A stretch of 64,000 bases of DNA from Cinnamomum chago (Eukaryota; Streptophyta; Magnoliopsida; Laurales; Lauraceae). The stretch spans positions 108,950,001-109,014,000 of the forward strand of contig CP142452.1 of the NCBI GenBank assembly GCA_038049695.1, written 5' to 3'. The notes below the pieces were generated by a model. It was given only the letters and a program-made list of their open reading frames with translations. It did not search any database and was not told where the DNA came from. The position numbers and the translations under genes are program-made. Below, in pieces: positions 1-11,199 of this stretch (within the stretch, counting starts at the first letter, position 1; each line of letters opens with the position of its first letter).

Positions 1-2245
1 TCTTGGGTCTTATGATTTCAATTGTAGAAGAGACTTGTTATGGGATAGAGGCACTTGTGAAGGCTGATATGCTGATGAAAGGAAGAAAGCTTCAAGGGTT
101 TGCTCTGTTTGTTATGGGATAGCTCCTGTTTGTTTTGTTATGTGGTCTCTTACTTAAGTATGACACTGCAGGTATTTCAATTGGTAAGTCACTGGCTTAT
201 TCATATCTCAATTGGTAAGTCACTGGCTTTAGAAAAGTCCACTAAGTGTCTGAGCCTGATAACAACCTTTGTTCTGTCTCTTTAGTCTATATGTCATGGT
301 TTATATAACAACCTTTGTTCAGTCTCTTTGATGTCTTGCATTTTTCTCTTTGATGTCTTGCAATTCTCTTTCAAGTTGGTCATGGTTCAGCTCATGCACC
401 TGCAATTTGCATTGTTAAATTGTATGCTAGTAGCTGTTTCTCACTATTGCATCCTAAGTTTGTGGGCAAGGCATGTTACCCAAAAAAAAAAAGAGTATCT
501 GTTTCTTGCTTAGGCATGGTCTCACTGTCTTTAGCTTTTCAAAAATAGGTAGTTACAGCTTTGCCACAAGCTAGATATCTTCAGGACTACATGTAGCAAT
601 TATAGAGTGTTTGTTGGATAAATATTTGATTAAATGGTTTTTTTGTGTTCAGTAGGATTCTCCACATCATTAATCTGTTGATGTTGTAATCAAAATCCGC
701 ACCTCATATATTCTTGTTGCTTGGGATTTTTTCTATTGGTTGTCTTGAGGAAATAAGACTTCATATGTTACCTATTCATGTGTTAGGTGTCAATACCTTA
801 AGTTGCATGTAGTTGCATGTGGTGAAGTGTAGTCATCTCCACAACTTGTAAACAGAGAAACATACAGTAGTTGGGTTCTTCTTCTTCGTTTGGCTGTCCA
901 AGTGATTGAATCAAGAAATTGTCAAGTGAAGTTGATAAGGAATTGAGTCATCTTCTCCATTCCTTCCTATCAAGTGGGTTCTTTGGTTTCTTTGGTGCTT
1001 TTAAGTTCAAACCTCAAGGAAGCAGTAGTTTTGTGTTAAAGCACAGCAGCACAGGCAAGTGTAATCAATTATTACTGATTGAGTGTGAAGTGCTAAAATT
1101 TTCATATGAGTTCAGAAATTTAGATGGAGACACCATATGGTAAATTGATGTGCACTGATTCATATGAATGGACTGATTTTATGGTGTTTGAATGCATATA
1201 AATGTAGAAAGAAATTTCAATCTGGTTTGATAAGGAAGCTTGCTCATCATCTTCTTCATCATTCATCAAGTGGGTTTTCTTAGTTGGTAATTTTGCTTTC
1301 TACACTCAAAGAACAAAGGGGTTGTGTTAAATCACAGTAAAACAAAGCAAGTATAAGCATTTGTGCATGATTATCTGTCATGGTTTGAATTATAGGTTCC
1401 ATTTGATGATTTATGAGATGATTTGTGTATAAGATTATTTAGATGTGTATGAAGTGATTTTAAGAGCTTTCATTATCCTCTTCATCAAGTGGGCTGTGAG
1501 ATTTGGTGCTTTTGATTTTCAAACTCAAGGAACAAGTGGGTTTCTTAGAAGTTAGAGCTTTTGAATCAGCTAGAGATTGAAACAAAGCTGATTGTTTTTG
1601 TTTGTTGAGTCCCAGCACCAAGGCAAGTAGAATCAATTATGTATGATTGAAGTGATGATGAAAGGGCCTTTTATGAACTTGACTCTGTTGAGTTTGTGTC
1701 AGGTAGTTGCAAGCCTATTATTAAAATCTGCTATACTAAGGAAGAATGGCTTTATTCTTTCTTATGGATGTATACTGTTTATCTTTGAAGATTAACTCAA
1801 CGTGAATTATATGTTGAACACAGATAACTTACACTGCTAGTTCCTTGTTCATAATGCATTGGTAGTTTGTACAAATGGAATAGTATTACAACATTTAATT
1901 CTGAGATTATTAAATCTAATTGAGAGACTATTGTATGATGATCAATGAATCATGGAATTGTTCTTTGATCAATGAATCATGGAATGATCAAGGAGGGCTA
2001 CACACAAGATTTCACATGCATGGAGACATGAGACCATTCTGTCATTTTCAAATTTATATACTTCAGAGACCATTCCATGAATGAGCATTAGATCTTATCC
2101 TCCTATTAAAGGTTTTAGACTCCTAATCATTATTTCAAACAAGCATTTCTTGTCTATGCATTTGGCAAAAATGATAAAAAGTCCAGGCCTCTTTTCCTTT
2201 GAATACAAAGCTGAATAATCTGACTAGTCCCCATTTGTGATGCAG
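1..2245 (+). other. Upstream intron of the RDR1-like gene (or degraded upstream region)
   Basis: No reading frame here resembles upstream RDR1 coding sequence. The stretch ends in a good 3' splice site (TGTGATGCAG at 2236-2245) directly before the RDR1-like exon, so it is most simply read as intron. It is AT-rich, with short local duplications (for example a direct repeat containing TTGGTAAGTCACTGGCTT at about 180-230) and the degenerate triplicate described separately. The 61-74 residue frames in it have low-complexity composition and look like chance. The rest of the gene, including the catalytic DLDGD region, would lie left of the window, if it exists. Confidence 0.5.
949..1657 (+). repeat. 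Degenerate ~230-300 bp unit present three times
   Basis: Three successive stretches (from about 949, 1248 and 1471) share the same order of words: a CATCTTCTTCATC-like start, ATCAAGTGGGTT, GGTGCTTTT, CAAACTCAAGGAACAAG, then a splice-donor-like AAGGCAAGT followed by AATCAATTA and GATTGA. Copies 1 and 3 agree best; copy 2 is more decayed. The unit does not encode a protein I recognise. It may be an old local duplication within the intron. Confidence 0.5.
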
Positions 2246-2971
2246 GAAGTAATGGAATACTTCACTAACTTCATGGTCAACGACTGTCTAGGAATCATTT
2301 CACATGCCCACACTGTTTTTGCTGACAAGGAGCCGCTCATGGCTGAAAGTGACTCCTGCAAGGAGCTTGCAAAGCAATTCTCTATTGCCGTCAAGGAATA
2401 TCCGGACTTCATGGAGAAGCACAACAGACCCACCTATGAATCCAAAAGAGTGATTGGAAAGCTCTTCGGAGCAGTAAAAAACATTGCACCCCCCACTGGA
2501 CATGTAAAGTCATTCACCCAGGAGGTGGCTAGGGAATCTTACGATGCCGACATGGAAGTCAATGGATTTGAGAATTACATTGAGGATGCTCTGTGGTATA
2601 AAGAGCAGTATGATTTTAAGCTGCGTAATTTAATGGATCATTATGGGATCAAAACAGAGGCAGAAATAGTTAGTGGAAATTTAATGGAGATGTCAAAATC
2701 CTATACAAAGAAAAAGGATGCAGAAACTATTGAACTGGCGATGAGAACTTTGAAAAAGGAGGCAAGAACATGGTTTGATGAGAAGGGAACCGGAACAGAT
2801 CCTGATGTAGATGATGATGCACATGCCAAGGCATCAGCATGGTATCATGTAACTTATCATCCTGATTACTACAACGACGAGATGAACCAGTCCCACTTCC
2901 TTAGCTTTCCTTGGTGTGTCCATGAAAAATTGATAAACATCAAGCAGAAGAAGCCGGAAAACAGGGGCTGA
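2246..2971 (+). CDS. RDR1: RNA-dependent RNA polymerase 1-like, last exon (C-terminal 241 residues)
   Basis: The frame from the splice acceptor at 2245 to the TGA at 2969-2971 reads as the C-terminal part of a plant RDR1-type RNA-dependent RNA polymerase. Recognisable blocks include YFTNFMVNDCLGIISHAHTV, RVIGKLFGAVK, SYDADMEVNGFENYI, MDHYGIKTEAEI, a KEARTWF segment and the end block ASAWYHVTYHP...HFLSFPWCVHEKL. RDR1 copies single-stranded RNA to make dsRNA for antiviral siRNAs; the catalytic DLDGD motif is normally upstream and is not in this window. Oddity: after FSIAV the protein goes straight to KEYPDFMEK, whereas family members as I remember them have about 17 more residues (a block like DFPKTGVPAEIPSQLRP) between these points. 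About three residues are also missing near YHPDYYNDEMNQ. The frame stays open, so this is either a divergent functional paralog or a decaying copy. Start choice: exon begin set by the AG acceptor, not by an ATG. Confidence 0.82.
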   Translation, partial: EVMEYFTNFMVNDCLGIISHAHTVFADKEPLMAESDSCKELAKQFSIAVKEYPDFMEKHNRPTYESKRVIGKLFGAVKNIAPPTGHVKSFTQEVARESYDADMEVNGFENYIEDALWYKEQYDFKLRNLMDHYGIKTEAEIVSGNLMEMSKSYTKKKDAETIELAMRTLKKEARTWFDEKGTGTDPDVDDDAHAKASAWYHVTYHPDYYNDEMNQSHFLSFPWCVHEKLINIKQKKPENRG

Positions 2972-3854
2972 AGAACCATTACAGCAGAGCTTGGGGCAGA
3001 GTTTGAGGCCTTAAGTAAGAACCATAGCCATTTCTTAGTATGGGTTTGCTATCTTGGGCACACACACTGGCCGTGTTACTATTAATCTATTAGTATGGGT
3101 TTTCATGTTTGTATGGGTTAGCTATGTTGATGTTGGCCACACACATTGGTTGTGTGTGTTACTGTGTAAGTTTATGATTGTGTAGTGTTGTAAGGTTTTA
3201 TATCTTTAATGATTTGTTTCTGGATATTGATATTATCTAGTGATGAAATGATTTCCCTTGGTTTGAGTAATCTTGGTTTGAATCCAAGATTATCGTCCTA
3301 ATCAATTTAAGTTGACAACATCTCAACCATTGGATCATTAATTAACCAATTGCATTAGGTTCCACATCATTTGTTCGTCAGAATCCCCTAATAACTAGAA
3401 CTAGTCTAGCTGCTAGGGCATTTACTTGGTTTTACACAACTTTTTAGAGAATAATACACCATAAACAGAAGGGTTATTTTTTTGGAAGGACAAATTTTTT
3501 TTAATGAAATATGCATCAACAAAAAAAAAAAAAAAGACCTCTGATATTTAGACTCCCACCATCAATAACATAGGTACAAATTAGACTCCCACCATAACCT
3601 GATTTCTAGTTTGTGGGTCCATGGCCTCTGTTCCACAAGACCTTTGATATTTGGGATTTAAGATGAAGTATTATTGATTTGGATCAAGAGAGAGAAGTTC
3701 TTGTGTGTACATACCCATTACTTCACATACTTTCATGGTCCCACATGGCCATTTATTTTGTCTTAAATTTTTTAGGATCCCTGATTTTATACATAGAAGT
3801 GTGAACAAATGAGTAAATAGAAAGTAAATTACAAATGATAATACCATTGTAGTT
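2972..3854. other. 3' UTR of the RDR1-like gene and intergenic DNA
   Basis: AT-rich sequence with short imperfect repeats of ACACACACTGG / ACACACATTGG and GTATGGGTT at 3060-3150, likely 3' UTR, followed by an A-run at 3521-3535. No supported gene. Confidence 0.4.
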
Positions 3855-4094
3855 TTATTATTTTTCCGTAGAAAATTGTCGCACCAAACAATAAATTCTA
3901 GTTTTCCGTAAGGAATCCGTAGCCGCACCAAACAACATTAACACCAATTCATCAAGGAAAAACTTTTTGCACCAAACATAAAATTTTGACTTCCACGGAA
4001 AAACTTTTCCAAAGAATTTAAAACCCATGGATTTTGCTGATGTGGCAATTTCCAATTTCCACGGAAATTACATGTACACAAACGTGCCCTTAGG
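3855..4094. repeat. MITE-like repeat abutting receptor pseudogene A
   Basis: Recurring words TTTTCCGTA and GCACCAAACA occur about three times (near 3861, 3901 and 3956), and the right part carries the complementary CACGGAAAAACTTTTCC. This inverted arrangement suggests a decayed foldback element. The homology of pseudogene A to its intact paralogs starts just to the right, at about 4095, in the middle of the signal peptide, so this sequence replaces the start codon and promoter. Confidence 0.4.
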
Positions 4095-6130
4095 TTTCTC
4101 CACTCATTTTCCTTTCAATCAAAATCTCTACCTCAAACTCTACAGCAAAAAGAGCGGCAAATCCTCCTAAAACTCAAAAGAGAATGGAGAAACCCACCTT
4201 CCCTCTCCGACTGGACGACGGAGTCGAATGGAGACCACTGCTCCTGGCCTGGAATCAACTGCACCACTGATGGCACCGTCTCTGAAATCGATCTTCCAGG
4301 CAAGAGCCTCTCCTTCCCAATCCCGCCCTCCATCTGCGACCTCACAAATCTCATTTACATCGGTCTTCATTGGAACAACATCCCCGATCCTTTCCCGATC
4401 TATCTCTCCAATTGCTCCAATCTCCAATACCTCGACATCATGTTCAATCACTTCGTCGGTCGCCTGCCTCACGACATCGACCGCCTCTCCTCTCTCCGCT
4501 CTTTATCCCTCTCCGACAATAACTTCGCCGGCGACATGCCTCCGGCAATCGGTCGTATGTCCAATCTTACCCAGCTCTATCTCAATTCGAACCTCTTCAA
4601 CGGATCTGTCCATTCAAAGATTGGCGATCTGGAGAATCTCGTCATCCTGGATCTCAGTTACCTTTCCATCATGCCGCAATGGAGAATCCCACCTGAATTC
4701 GGCCGCTTGAAGAATCTCAATACCCTCTTCATTCAGAACTCAAATCTGATTGGAGATATTATTCCAGGGATTCTCATGAACCTCACAGATCTATATATGC
4801 TCGATCTCTCAGGGAACAAACTGAGAGGCGAAATTCCGAGAGATTTGTTCAGATTGAAGAATTTGGCAGTAGTTAAGCTCCACAACAATAGCTTCTCCGG
4901 TGAAATCCCGAGACCGATTGATGGTCTTGGCCTAAAAAAGTTAGATCTCTCCATGAATCAACTGACAGGAACGATTCCAGAAGATTTTGGCAAGCTGGTG
5001 AATATGAACTATCTTTCTCTATCCAAAAACCAAATTTCCGGCGGAATTCCGGCAAGTATTAGCCAGATGCCTAACCTGATCGAACTCCACCTTGTCAGCA
5101 ACAACTTGACGGGGGTACTGCCTCCGGAATTAGGTCCCGGTCTTATTTATTTTAATGTCTCCATGAACAGACTCTTGGGTCAGCTACCGCAGAACTTGTG
5201 CCACCGGGGCGGACTCCTTCAGCTCGATGTTTTCTCTAACAATCTCAGCGGAACCTTGCCGGAGTCCCTCGGAAACTGCACCAACTTGGAAATCGCACGA
5301 CTGCACCGCAACGGATTTATTGGAGAAATTCAGGCAAGTTTGACTGCACTCACTTCGCTCCAGACGCTTGAATTACAAGAAAATCAAATATCCGGAGAGA
5401 TACCGAGGAATATCATCTCATTGAAATATCTATACACTCTCAATCTCAGTAAAAATCAGCTCACCGGCAGGATTCCTCAAGCAATCATGTCTCTGAACAT
5501 GCTCAACTCTCTTGACCTGTCTGGAAACCAGCTCTCCGGCGAGATCCCGCCGGAACTTAGTCACCTTCGCAGCTTGCAGAAACTCGACCTCTCCTCAAAC
5601 CGACTAAGTGGAAAGATCCCAGACGGGTTAGATGAGCTGGAGTTCGAGAACAGCTTCCTCAACAACTCAGGACTGTGCTCATCAAAGTCCAACCACTCCA
5701 TCAACTTCAAAATCCGCTCCTGCGACTCCTCCAAAATATCACCCCGAGTTCTCGCTTCCGTTTTGGCCATCTCGGGCTTCTTAATCCTCCTCATTCTCAC
5801 TTTCCTCGCGTGGTTTTTCATTACACGGGATCGGAAGAATAGGAAGCAAGAGCAGAGATAGGAGGTTGAGGAGGAGGAGGATCTCCCTACGTCTACGTGG
5901 TGGTTTACCCCGTTCCATCAGCTGGATTTCATGGAGGACAGCTTCTTAAACGGCCTCATCGAAAGTAACCTTATTGGGAGGAGCGGAGGATCCGGGAAGG
6001 TTTACCGGATCTCCGTAAGGATTAAGGAACCAAACGGACAACTTGGTGGTGGCCGTGAAGAAGATTTACAACAGCAACAAGTCGAACACCAAGTTAGAAA
6101 AGGAATTCCAAGCGGAGATTGAGATACTAA
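4095..6130 (+). pseudogene. LRR receptor kinase copy A (HSL3-like), missing both ends
   Basis: Homologous to genes B, D and E from within the signal peptide (HSFSFQSKS at 4101) to the start of the kinase (EIEIL, just before 6130). From 4101 to 5861 the LRR ectodomain and membrane segment (about 5750-5820) form one uninterrupted frame of 586 codons. It has no ATG before 4440, so no signal peptide can be made from the visible sequence. A TAG at 5859-5861 replaces the CAG of the paralogs right after the juxtamembrane basic stretch KNRKQEQR. Beyond it the kinase part continues with an extra codon before the glycine loop and a frame change near 6018-6030, then stops at a MITE. The catalytic HRD and DFG parts are absent. 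What remains would be a receptor-like protein without kinase, if transcribed at all. It is most likely a pseudogene. Confidence 0.85.
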
Positions 6131-6504
6131 GAGCATCTCCAAGAGATACTTTAAATTTAGATATGCTTTTTAAAAAATGAAGGCTGATGTGGCATATGTA
6201 TTTTGGCAAAGGTAACTTGGCAACTCCAAGAAAGATGTCAATTGCAAATGTAAGTGGGCCTATGATCATTATTTTATTCAAAAGAAAGATTTGCACCCAA
6301 AAACTCAAATGCAAGTGGGCTCTCACCATTATTTTATTCAAAAAAAAATTTTGAAGTATGCTTTATGGTATGCCAAATTTGACATACCATCACATACTTC
6401 AAATGCCATGTAGGATATGGAGTATCTGTTGGAGACAATCTCATATGTCAATTAGAGTTATTAGAGGCTGACATGGTAATTTGAAGTTTCTGTTGGAGTT
6501 GCTC
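6131..6504. mobile_element. Tourist/PIF-Harbinger-type MITE, 374 bp
   Basis: Terminal inverted repeats GAGCATCTCCAAGAG (left) and the complement of CTGTTGGAGTTGCTC (right) flank an AT-rich interior with no coding capacity. Both sides carry TAA (6128-6130 and 6505-6507), the 3-bp target duplication usual for PIF/Harbinger elements. It lies exactly where homology of copy A to the intact receptor kinases ends. Confidence 0.8.
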
Positions 6505-6507
6505 TAA

Positions 6508-6724
6508 GCAATTGCTAATTAGTTTACGTTTTCTACTCCTTTTATGTAATCATGGGACTTGTCCAAAGTTTGTTAGGCCCTTTTTACACTATATAAAGAC
6601 GTGTTGTCCTCATTTGTGCGCATCAAATAATCAATAGAAAAATTGAGTTATCGAAAGAGAGTGCTTCGGTATTTATCCAAAATTCTGTGTGTCCCCCCTT
6701 GCTATTATTGTACTGTAGCCAACA
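6508..6724. mobile_element. Probable LTR remnant (3' part)
   Basis: Sequence between the MITE and the resumed 3' flank of receptor A. It has an LTR-like make-up: ACTATATAAAG (TATA-like) followed by AATAATCAATAG and ending in CCAACA, a usual LTR terminus. The flank shared with copies B, C and E restarts immediately afterwards (AATTTTGAGCTCAC). Probably a Copia-type fossil, fragmentary. Confidence 0.4.
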
Positions 6725-6960
6725 AATTTTGAGCTCACTTTCACGAATGTGACGATCAACTGCTATTTTGTCCCTCCGTCCCCAAGTATCACTAGTGTGT
6801 GAGAAAGATCCCACCCAAGATTCTCTCTTTCTTAACTTTTCCAGAAAACTCTCACCACCGGTTTTGATGGAAGGTGACAACTTTGATGGAGGGTGACAAC
6901 TGTGCCATGTGGATCATTGCCATGTGGATCATTGCTCCACCATTTGTTACCTTAGTATTA
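6725..6960. other. 3' flank of receptor A, first half
   Basis: Matches the region just downstream of B (about 22975-23190), C and E, including ATTGCTCCACnATnTGTTACC. The match breaks at 6960 and resumes at about 13494. This shows that 6961-13493 is an insertion relative to the paralogous flanks. On the - strand this flank holds an open frame of 85 residues related to frames in the other three flanks. Confidence 0.7.
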
Positions 6961-8844
6961 TCTACTAGTGGAGCCATTGCACGTGCACGGACACACAATT
7001 TTACTAAGAAAATTTTTAAAAAAACTAAATTTCTTAAAAAAATTTAGTAGAAGCTTCAATACATTTAAAAATAAATTTTCAACAGAAAATGAGTGATTGT
7101 AAATTGCAAGGCCCGTGCAATGCCCAAATGCAGCTGACACTATTTTTTTCCCATACATTTGAAAACAATGATATAATGAGAAAAATGAGATCTCAAAGGA
7201 CAATCGATATGAAATTTATATAACTTTTTGAGGATATAAATCACATATTTCTAGATATTTAATCATGAATGCATACAAAGAAATTTAAATTTATTTTATT
7301 TAACCTGTCAGGTCGACTTATCAATTTCCTGGCAGACTTGACCTGCTAAAGTTGGAGTCTGGTCGAAAGCATGGTCAAATTGATAATCTGCAGTTTTATA
7401 AAAAATAAAATTAAAAATTAAAAACCAAATGAGCTTACTGTTCTAACCAATTACCATGAACATTATATGTTCACTACCAAATCAAATTAAATTAAGAAAA
7501 AAAATTAATTGTATCTTACCTAAGGACATCAGAATAACAAAACTGAGATGGTCGTTTTAGTCTTAACTTTACAAAGAAGAATAACATCTCACATCGACCG
7601 TCATGAATAATGAAGTAATACGGCTTGTCCTCAAGCGACATGGATCAACAATGGTGAAACTATGATATAAACTCTGACGGGTAAGAATTGCAAAGCACAT
7701 GTTCATCAATATTAATATTTAACATGTGCTTTGTTTTATTTTATAAGACGGACCACTATCAGGTAAAAATATACATCTCTAAGAGTCAGCATCTTCTTTT
7801 GCTTGATAAAAAACATGCTATATTTTATACCCTTTAAGAAAATGATAATACAAAGTAATCACAGAAGTTCAGTTAAATGGAAGCTCACAAATAGAGATAT
7901 CCATAAGGGAAAAAATACCAAAAAATAAAAAACTACAAATACAAATCTGCCAAAAGAATTGGACATTCCTTTTAAGAAATACATGAGAATGTAACCCAGG
8001 TATTCTAGATCAACTCTTCTGCTCTGTTTTGTGTAGAGGATGAGAGTGTTGATCAAAGTAAGAAAAATTCGAAACGAACAAAGACAAACTGAATTTGTTG
8101 CAGCTCAGCATCAAATACTTATTTTAGTTATTTACACTTAAAACGATTACTTCATTCACTGACTCTGAAGTTAGTAGTAACGTTAGAATAACAAGCAGTT
8201 TCTATGATGTACTCGTTTTCCCTTTAAGTAAAGGCATGACGCTTCATTGAAATATATGAAAAGAAGAAGAAGAAGAAGAAGAAGCTTGCATTGATTAAAG
8301 AAATAAATGTGTTAGAAAAAGATCAGAGTTTTTCAATTTATATCTCATGAGTAAGAGCAAGAATAAATAGATATATTCATGCCTTTGAAATGTCCTTTTA
8401 TAATAAGAAAATTCACAAAAGTTGTATATTAAGAAACTAAAAATTGTACAGAACAATAACAATTTTACGATAGCAATCTATATGACCTACCACTAAATTG
8501 CATTTATGGAATTATCTTTAACAATCACTAATATTGGAAGAGAACTAATATTCAGTAGTAGTCATCACATTATCCAACTTGTGATTATTCTTCCAACAAA
8601 AGTATAAATCAAGATCAATACAACTATTATGTCAGATTGAAAACTCAATTATTCTAATTAAATAAAATACAAACACATGAAGCAAAAGGGAAAAGAATAT
8701 TTAGTTTTTTTAATGGTAACTTTCATTAAAAGAGAGAAAAAAATAGGACGGACATAAAATGAGTTTAAGTTTGTACCTTTCACTTTCTTATTTATGATAT
8801 TTTCTCAGTTGTTACTTTTTTCTAAAAAATAAAAAGAAAAAAAA

Positions 8845-9085
8845 TAAACGTAAAGCAATAATGCAAACGAAGTGCCTGTATATATGGGATGTGCTTATAA
8901 GTTTTGGAAGTTCCTATAACTTTTTTAAAGGCCATAATAAATAATATACAACTAAAAAAGAAAAAAAAACTAAACGTAAAGCAATAACGCAAACGAAGTA
9001 CATGTATATATGGGATGTGCTTATAAGTTTTGGAAGTTCCTATACCTTTTTTGAAGGCCATAATAATTAATATACAACTGAAAAA
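8845..9085 (+). repeat. Tandem duplication, unit ~126 bp
   Basis: Two near-identical copies starting TAAACGTAAAG at 8845 and 8971 and running through TATATATGGGATGTGCTTAT and AAGGCCATAATAA. The small - strand frame across them only mirrors the repeat. Confidence 0.85.
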
Positions 9086-9745
9086 AATATCAAATTACAA
9101 ATATTTAAGGTTAGTGTACAAAAGGTTAAAGGGTTAATACTTAAAAAATAATAACAAAGGGTTACATCCATACAAAGAAAATAATTTCATATATTCTGAA
9201 AACCTCCTCGAGCCCTCTGATGTTCTTAACTCTCAAATTTCAAATTTCAAATACAAATACCACTCAAGTATCTTTCAGTTCTACCAAAAAATAAAAATAA
9301 ATAAATAAATAAATAGAAACTATTTGCAGAATTAGCATTGTTTCAGGTAAAAATAAAACTGAGAGAGAATGTGAGAATGTTAATTCTCTCATGTATAGCC
9401 AATTTGGTATTTAAATTATAACACAACCACCAATTGGCCACCAGCAACAATAACAAAAGTAGCAAGCTAACTAAAACCTTTTGACACGACTTTTAAACTG
9501 ATTTTTAAGTTGATAGCGAAGTATTTAAAGTGCCCACAAAATTATAAGTATTGAACAACAAAAAGTAGTAAGTGAAACACACTTGATTCCTTTTCTTTTG
9601 ATCCATTATAAAATACACTATTCATTTTCTTTTTTGTTTTCATCATGTCTTAGTTTAAGGTTTATTAATGAAAAAGCACATGGCATTTAAGTTTTCAGAG
9701 TTAAAAGACAGTATGTACACCATGAACCACATAATGGAGTAAATA

Positions 9746-9898
9746 GTGCATAGTTAAAATCTTTTATTTTTCTCACCTTGACTTAGTTTATTAACCTGGG
9801 GGGACAAAATAGGACAAAATAGCAGTGCATAGTTAAAATCTTTTATTTTTCCCACCTTGACTTAGTTTATTAACCGGGGGGACAAAATAGTGCCAAAA
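9746..9898 (+). repeat. Tandem duplication, unit 79 bp
   Basis: GTGCATAGTTAAAATC starts at 9746 and again at 9825. Both copies continue through CTTGACTTAGTTTATTAACC and GGACAAAATAG with a few differences. Confidence 0.85.
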
Positions 9899-11199
9899 AA
9901 GACTAAAAAAACTTATGGAATGATAAAATCTAAAATATTTTTCCTTTGAAATGATTCTTTAATAGTACCATACCTCACAATTAATTTTACAAAAAAAAAC
10001 TGAATAAAAATTTGAAAATTAGTGAACAAAATGGTTCAATGAGAACCACGAATGAATGCTTATTGGTCTTATCCCATTCTTGAAGGTTTTGGAGGGTGAC
10101 GATTGAAGAGGCCTTGATGCCTCATAGCATTATCCTTTTCGTTATTGTCTACTTTGCTTTTCTCAACTAGAACACTTTCTGTTTGAGTTTTCCATTTTCC
10201 TATCTCACATAACAAAGCGGTATCAATTTTACATTTTAAATGCTATGCACAAATTCATATTCCAAACATAGAGTGAGAACTAAATACAAAGTTCTACCAT
10301 AAGAAAATATGAAACACGCACAATTTGGAAGCCTGCAGTTAAGATTCAAGAATTAAAACAAATATATAATTAAAATTATCAGAACACAAAAGCAATCAAT
10401 GGGCCTAACTTTGGCCCAAACAGATTTAAGAAAGAAAAAACCACATCTTCATCATCATTTTCTTAACTCTGGTTGCACTCATTTTTCTTAGAATGAAGAT
10501 TTTATTGCAACATTAAAAAAAATTGAAGAAGAAGACACAATCAAAAGACAATAATTTTAAACGAAAATTGAAAAAGAAGAGGGAAAAAAAACAACATTTG
10601 AGATATTGAAAATCTTGTAGCATCTGAATGAGAAGAATGTTAAAATAAAATTGAAAACAGAAGAGCGAAAAAAACAACATTTGAGATATTGATTTGAGAT
10701 AGATTCCAATCTTATTCATATTTTCCTTTTCTTTTCTCTACCACCTTAAAAAAAAAGAAATCGAAAAAAAATTACTCGATTTATTGGAATGTATTAAAAT
10801 GAATTTTTATTACGTTTAAAATATCTGCATCCACTCAATGGAAGAGATTAAAAAATTATTAGGATTGTGTGTGCCAAGTTTGGTCTACATCCGGGCTCAT
10901 TTGGATATAGTTGGGGGGTAGTTAGCAATTTTCCAGAGAATTTAGGGGGCTTTTCGTAATTTTAGATTTTTGAGATTATGGTACCGTTGGGTAGATATTT
11001 TTAATTCCTAAACTTTAGTCTTCTAGATCATCTTGATCCGGATCCTCAAAACCCCTCAAAATTCAAACCTGACCCAAAGTCTATTTTAGATAAATTAAGG
11101 AATTCTCATTATGCCCCCATCTTTATCCATCCGATTCACTCTCTCTTATCTCTTTTCTTTCTCTTTCTTTTATCTCATTCTATTTCCTCCCTTGCTACA

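Noticed and set aside
8822-9061. 79-codon - strand frame with a duplicated GTSKTYKHIPYI peptide
   Set aside because: Product of a 126 bp tandem duplication in AT-rich DNA.
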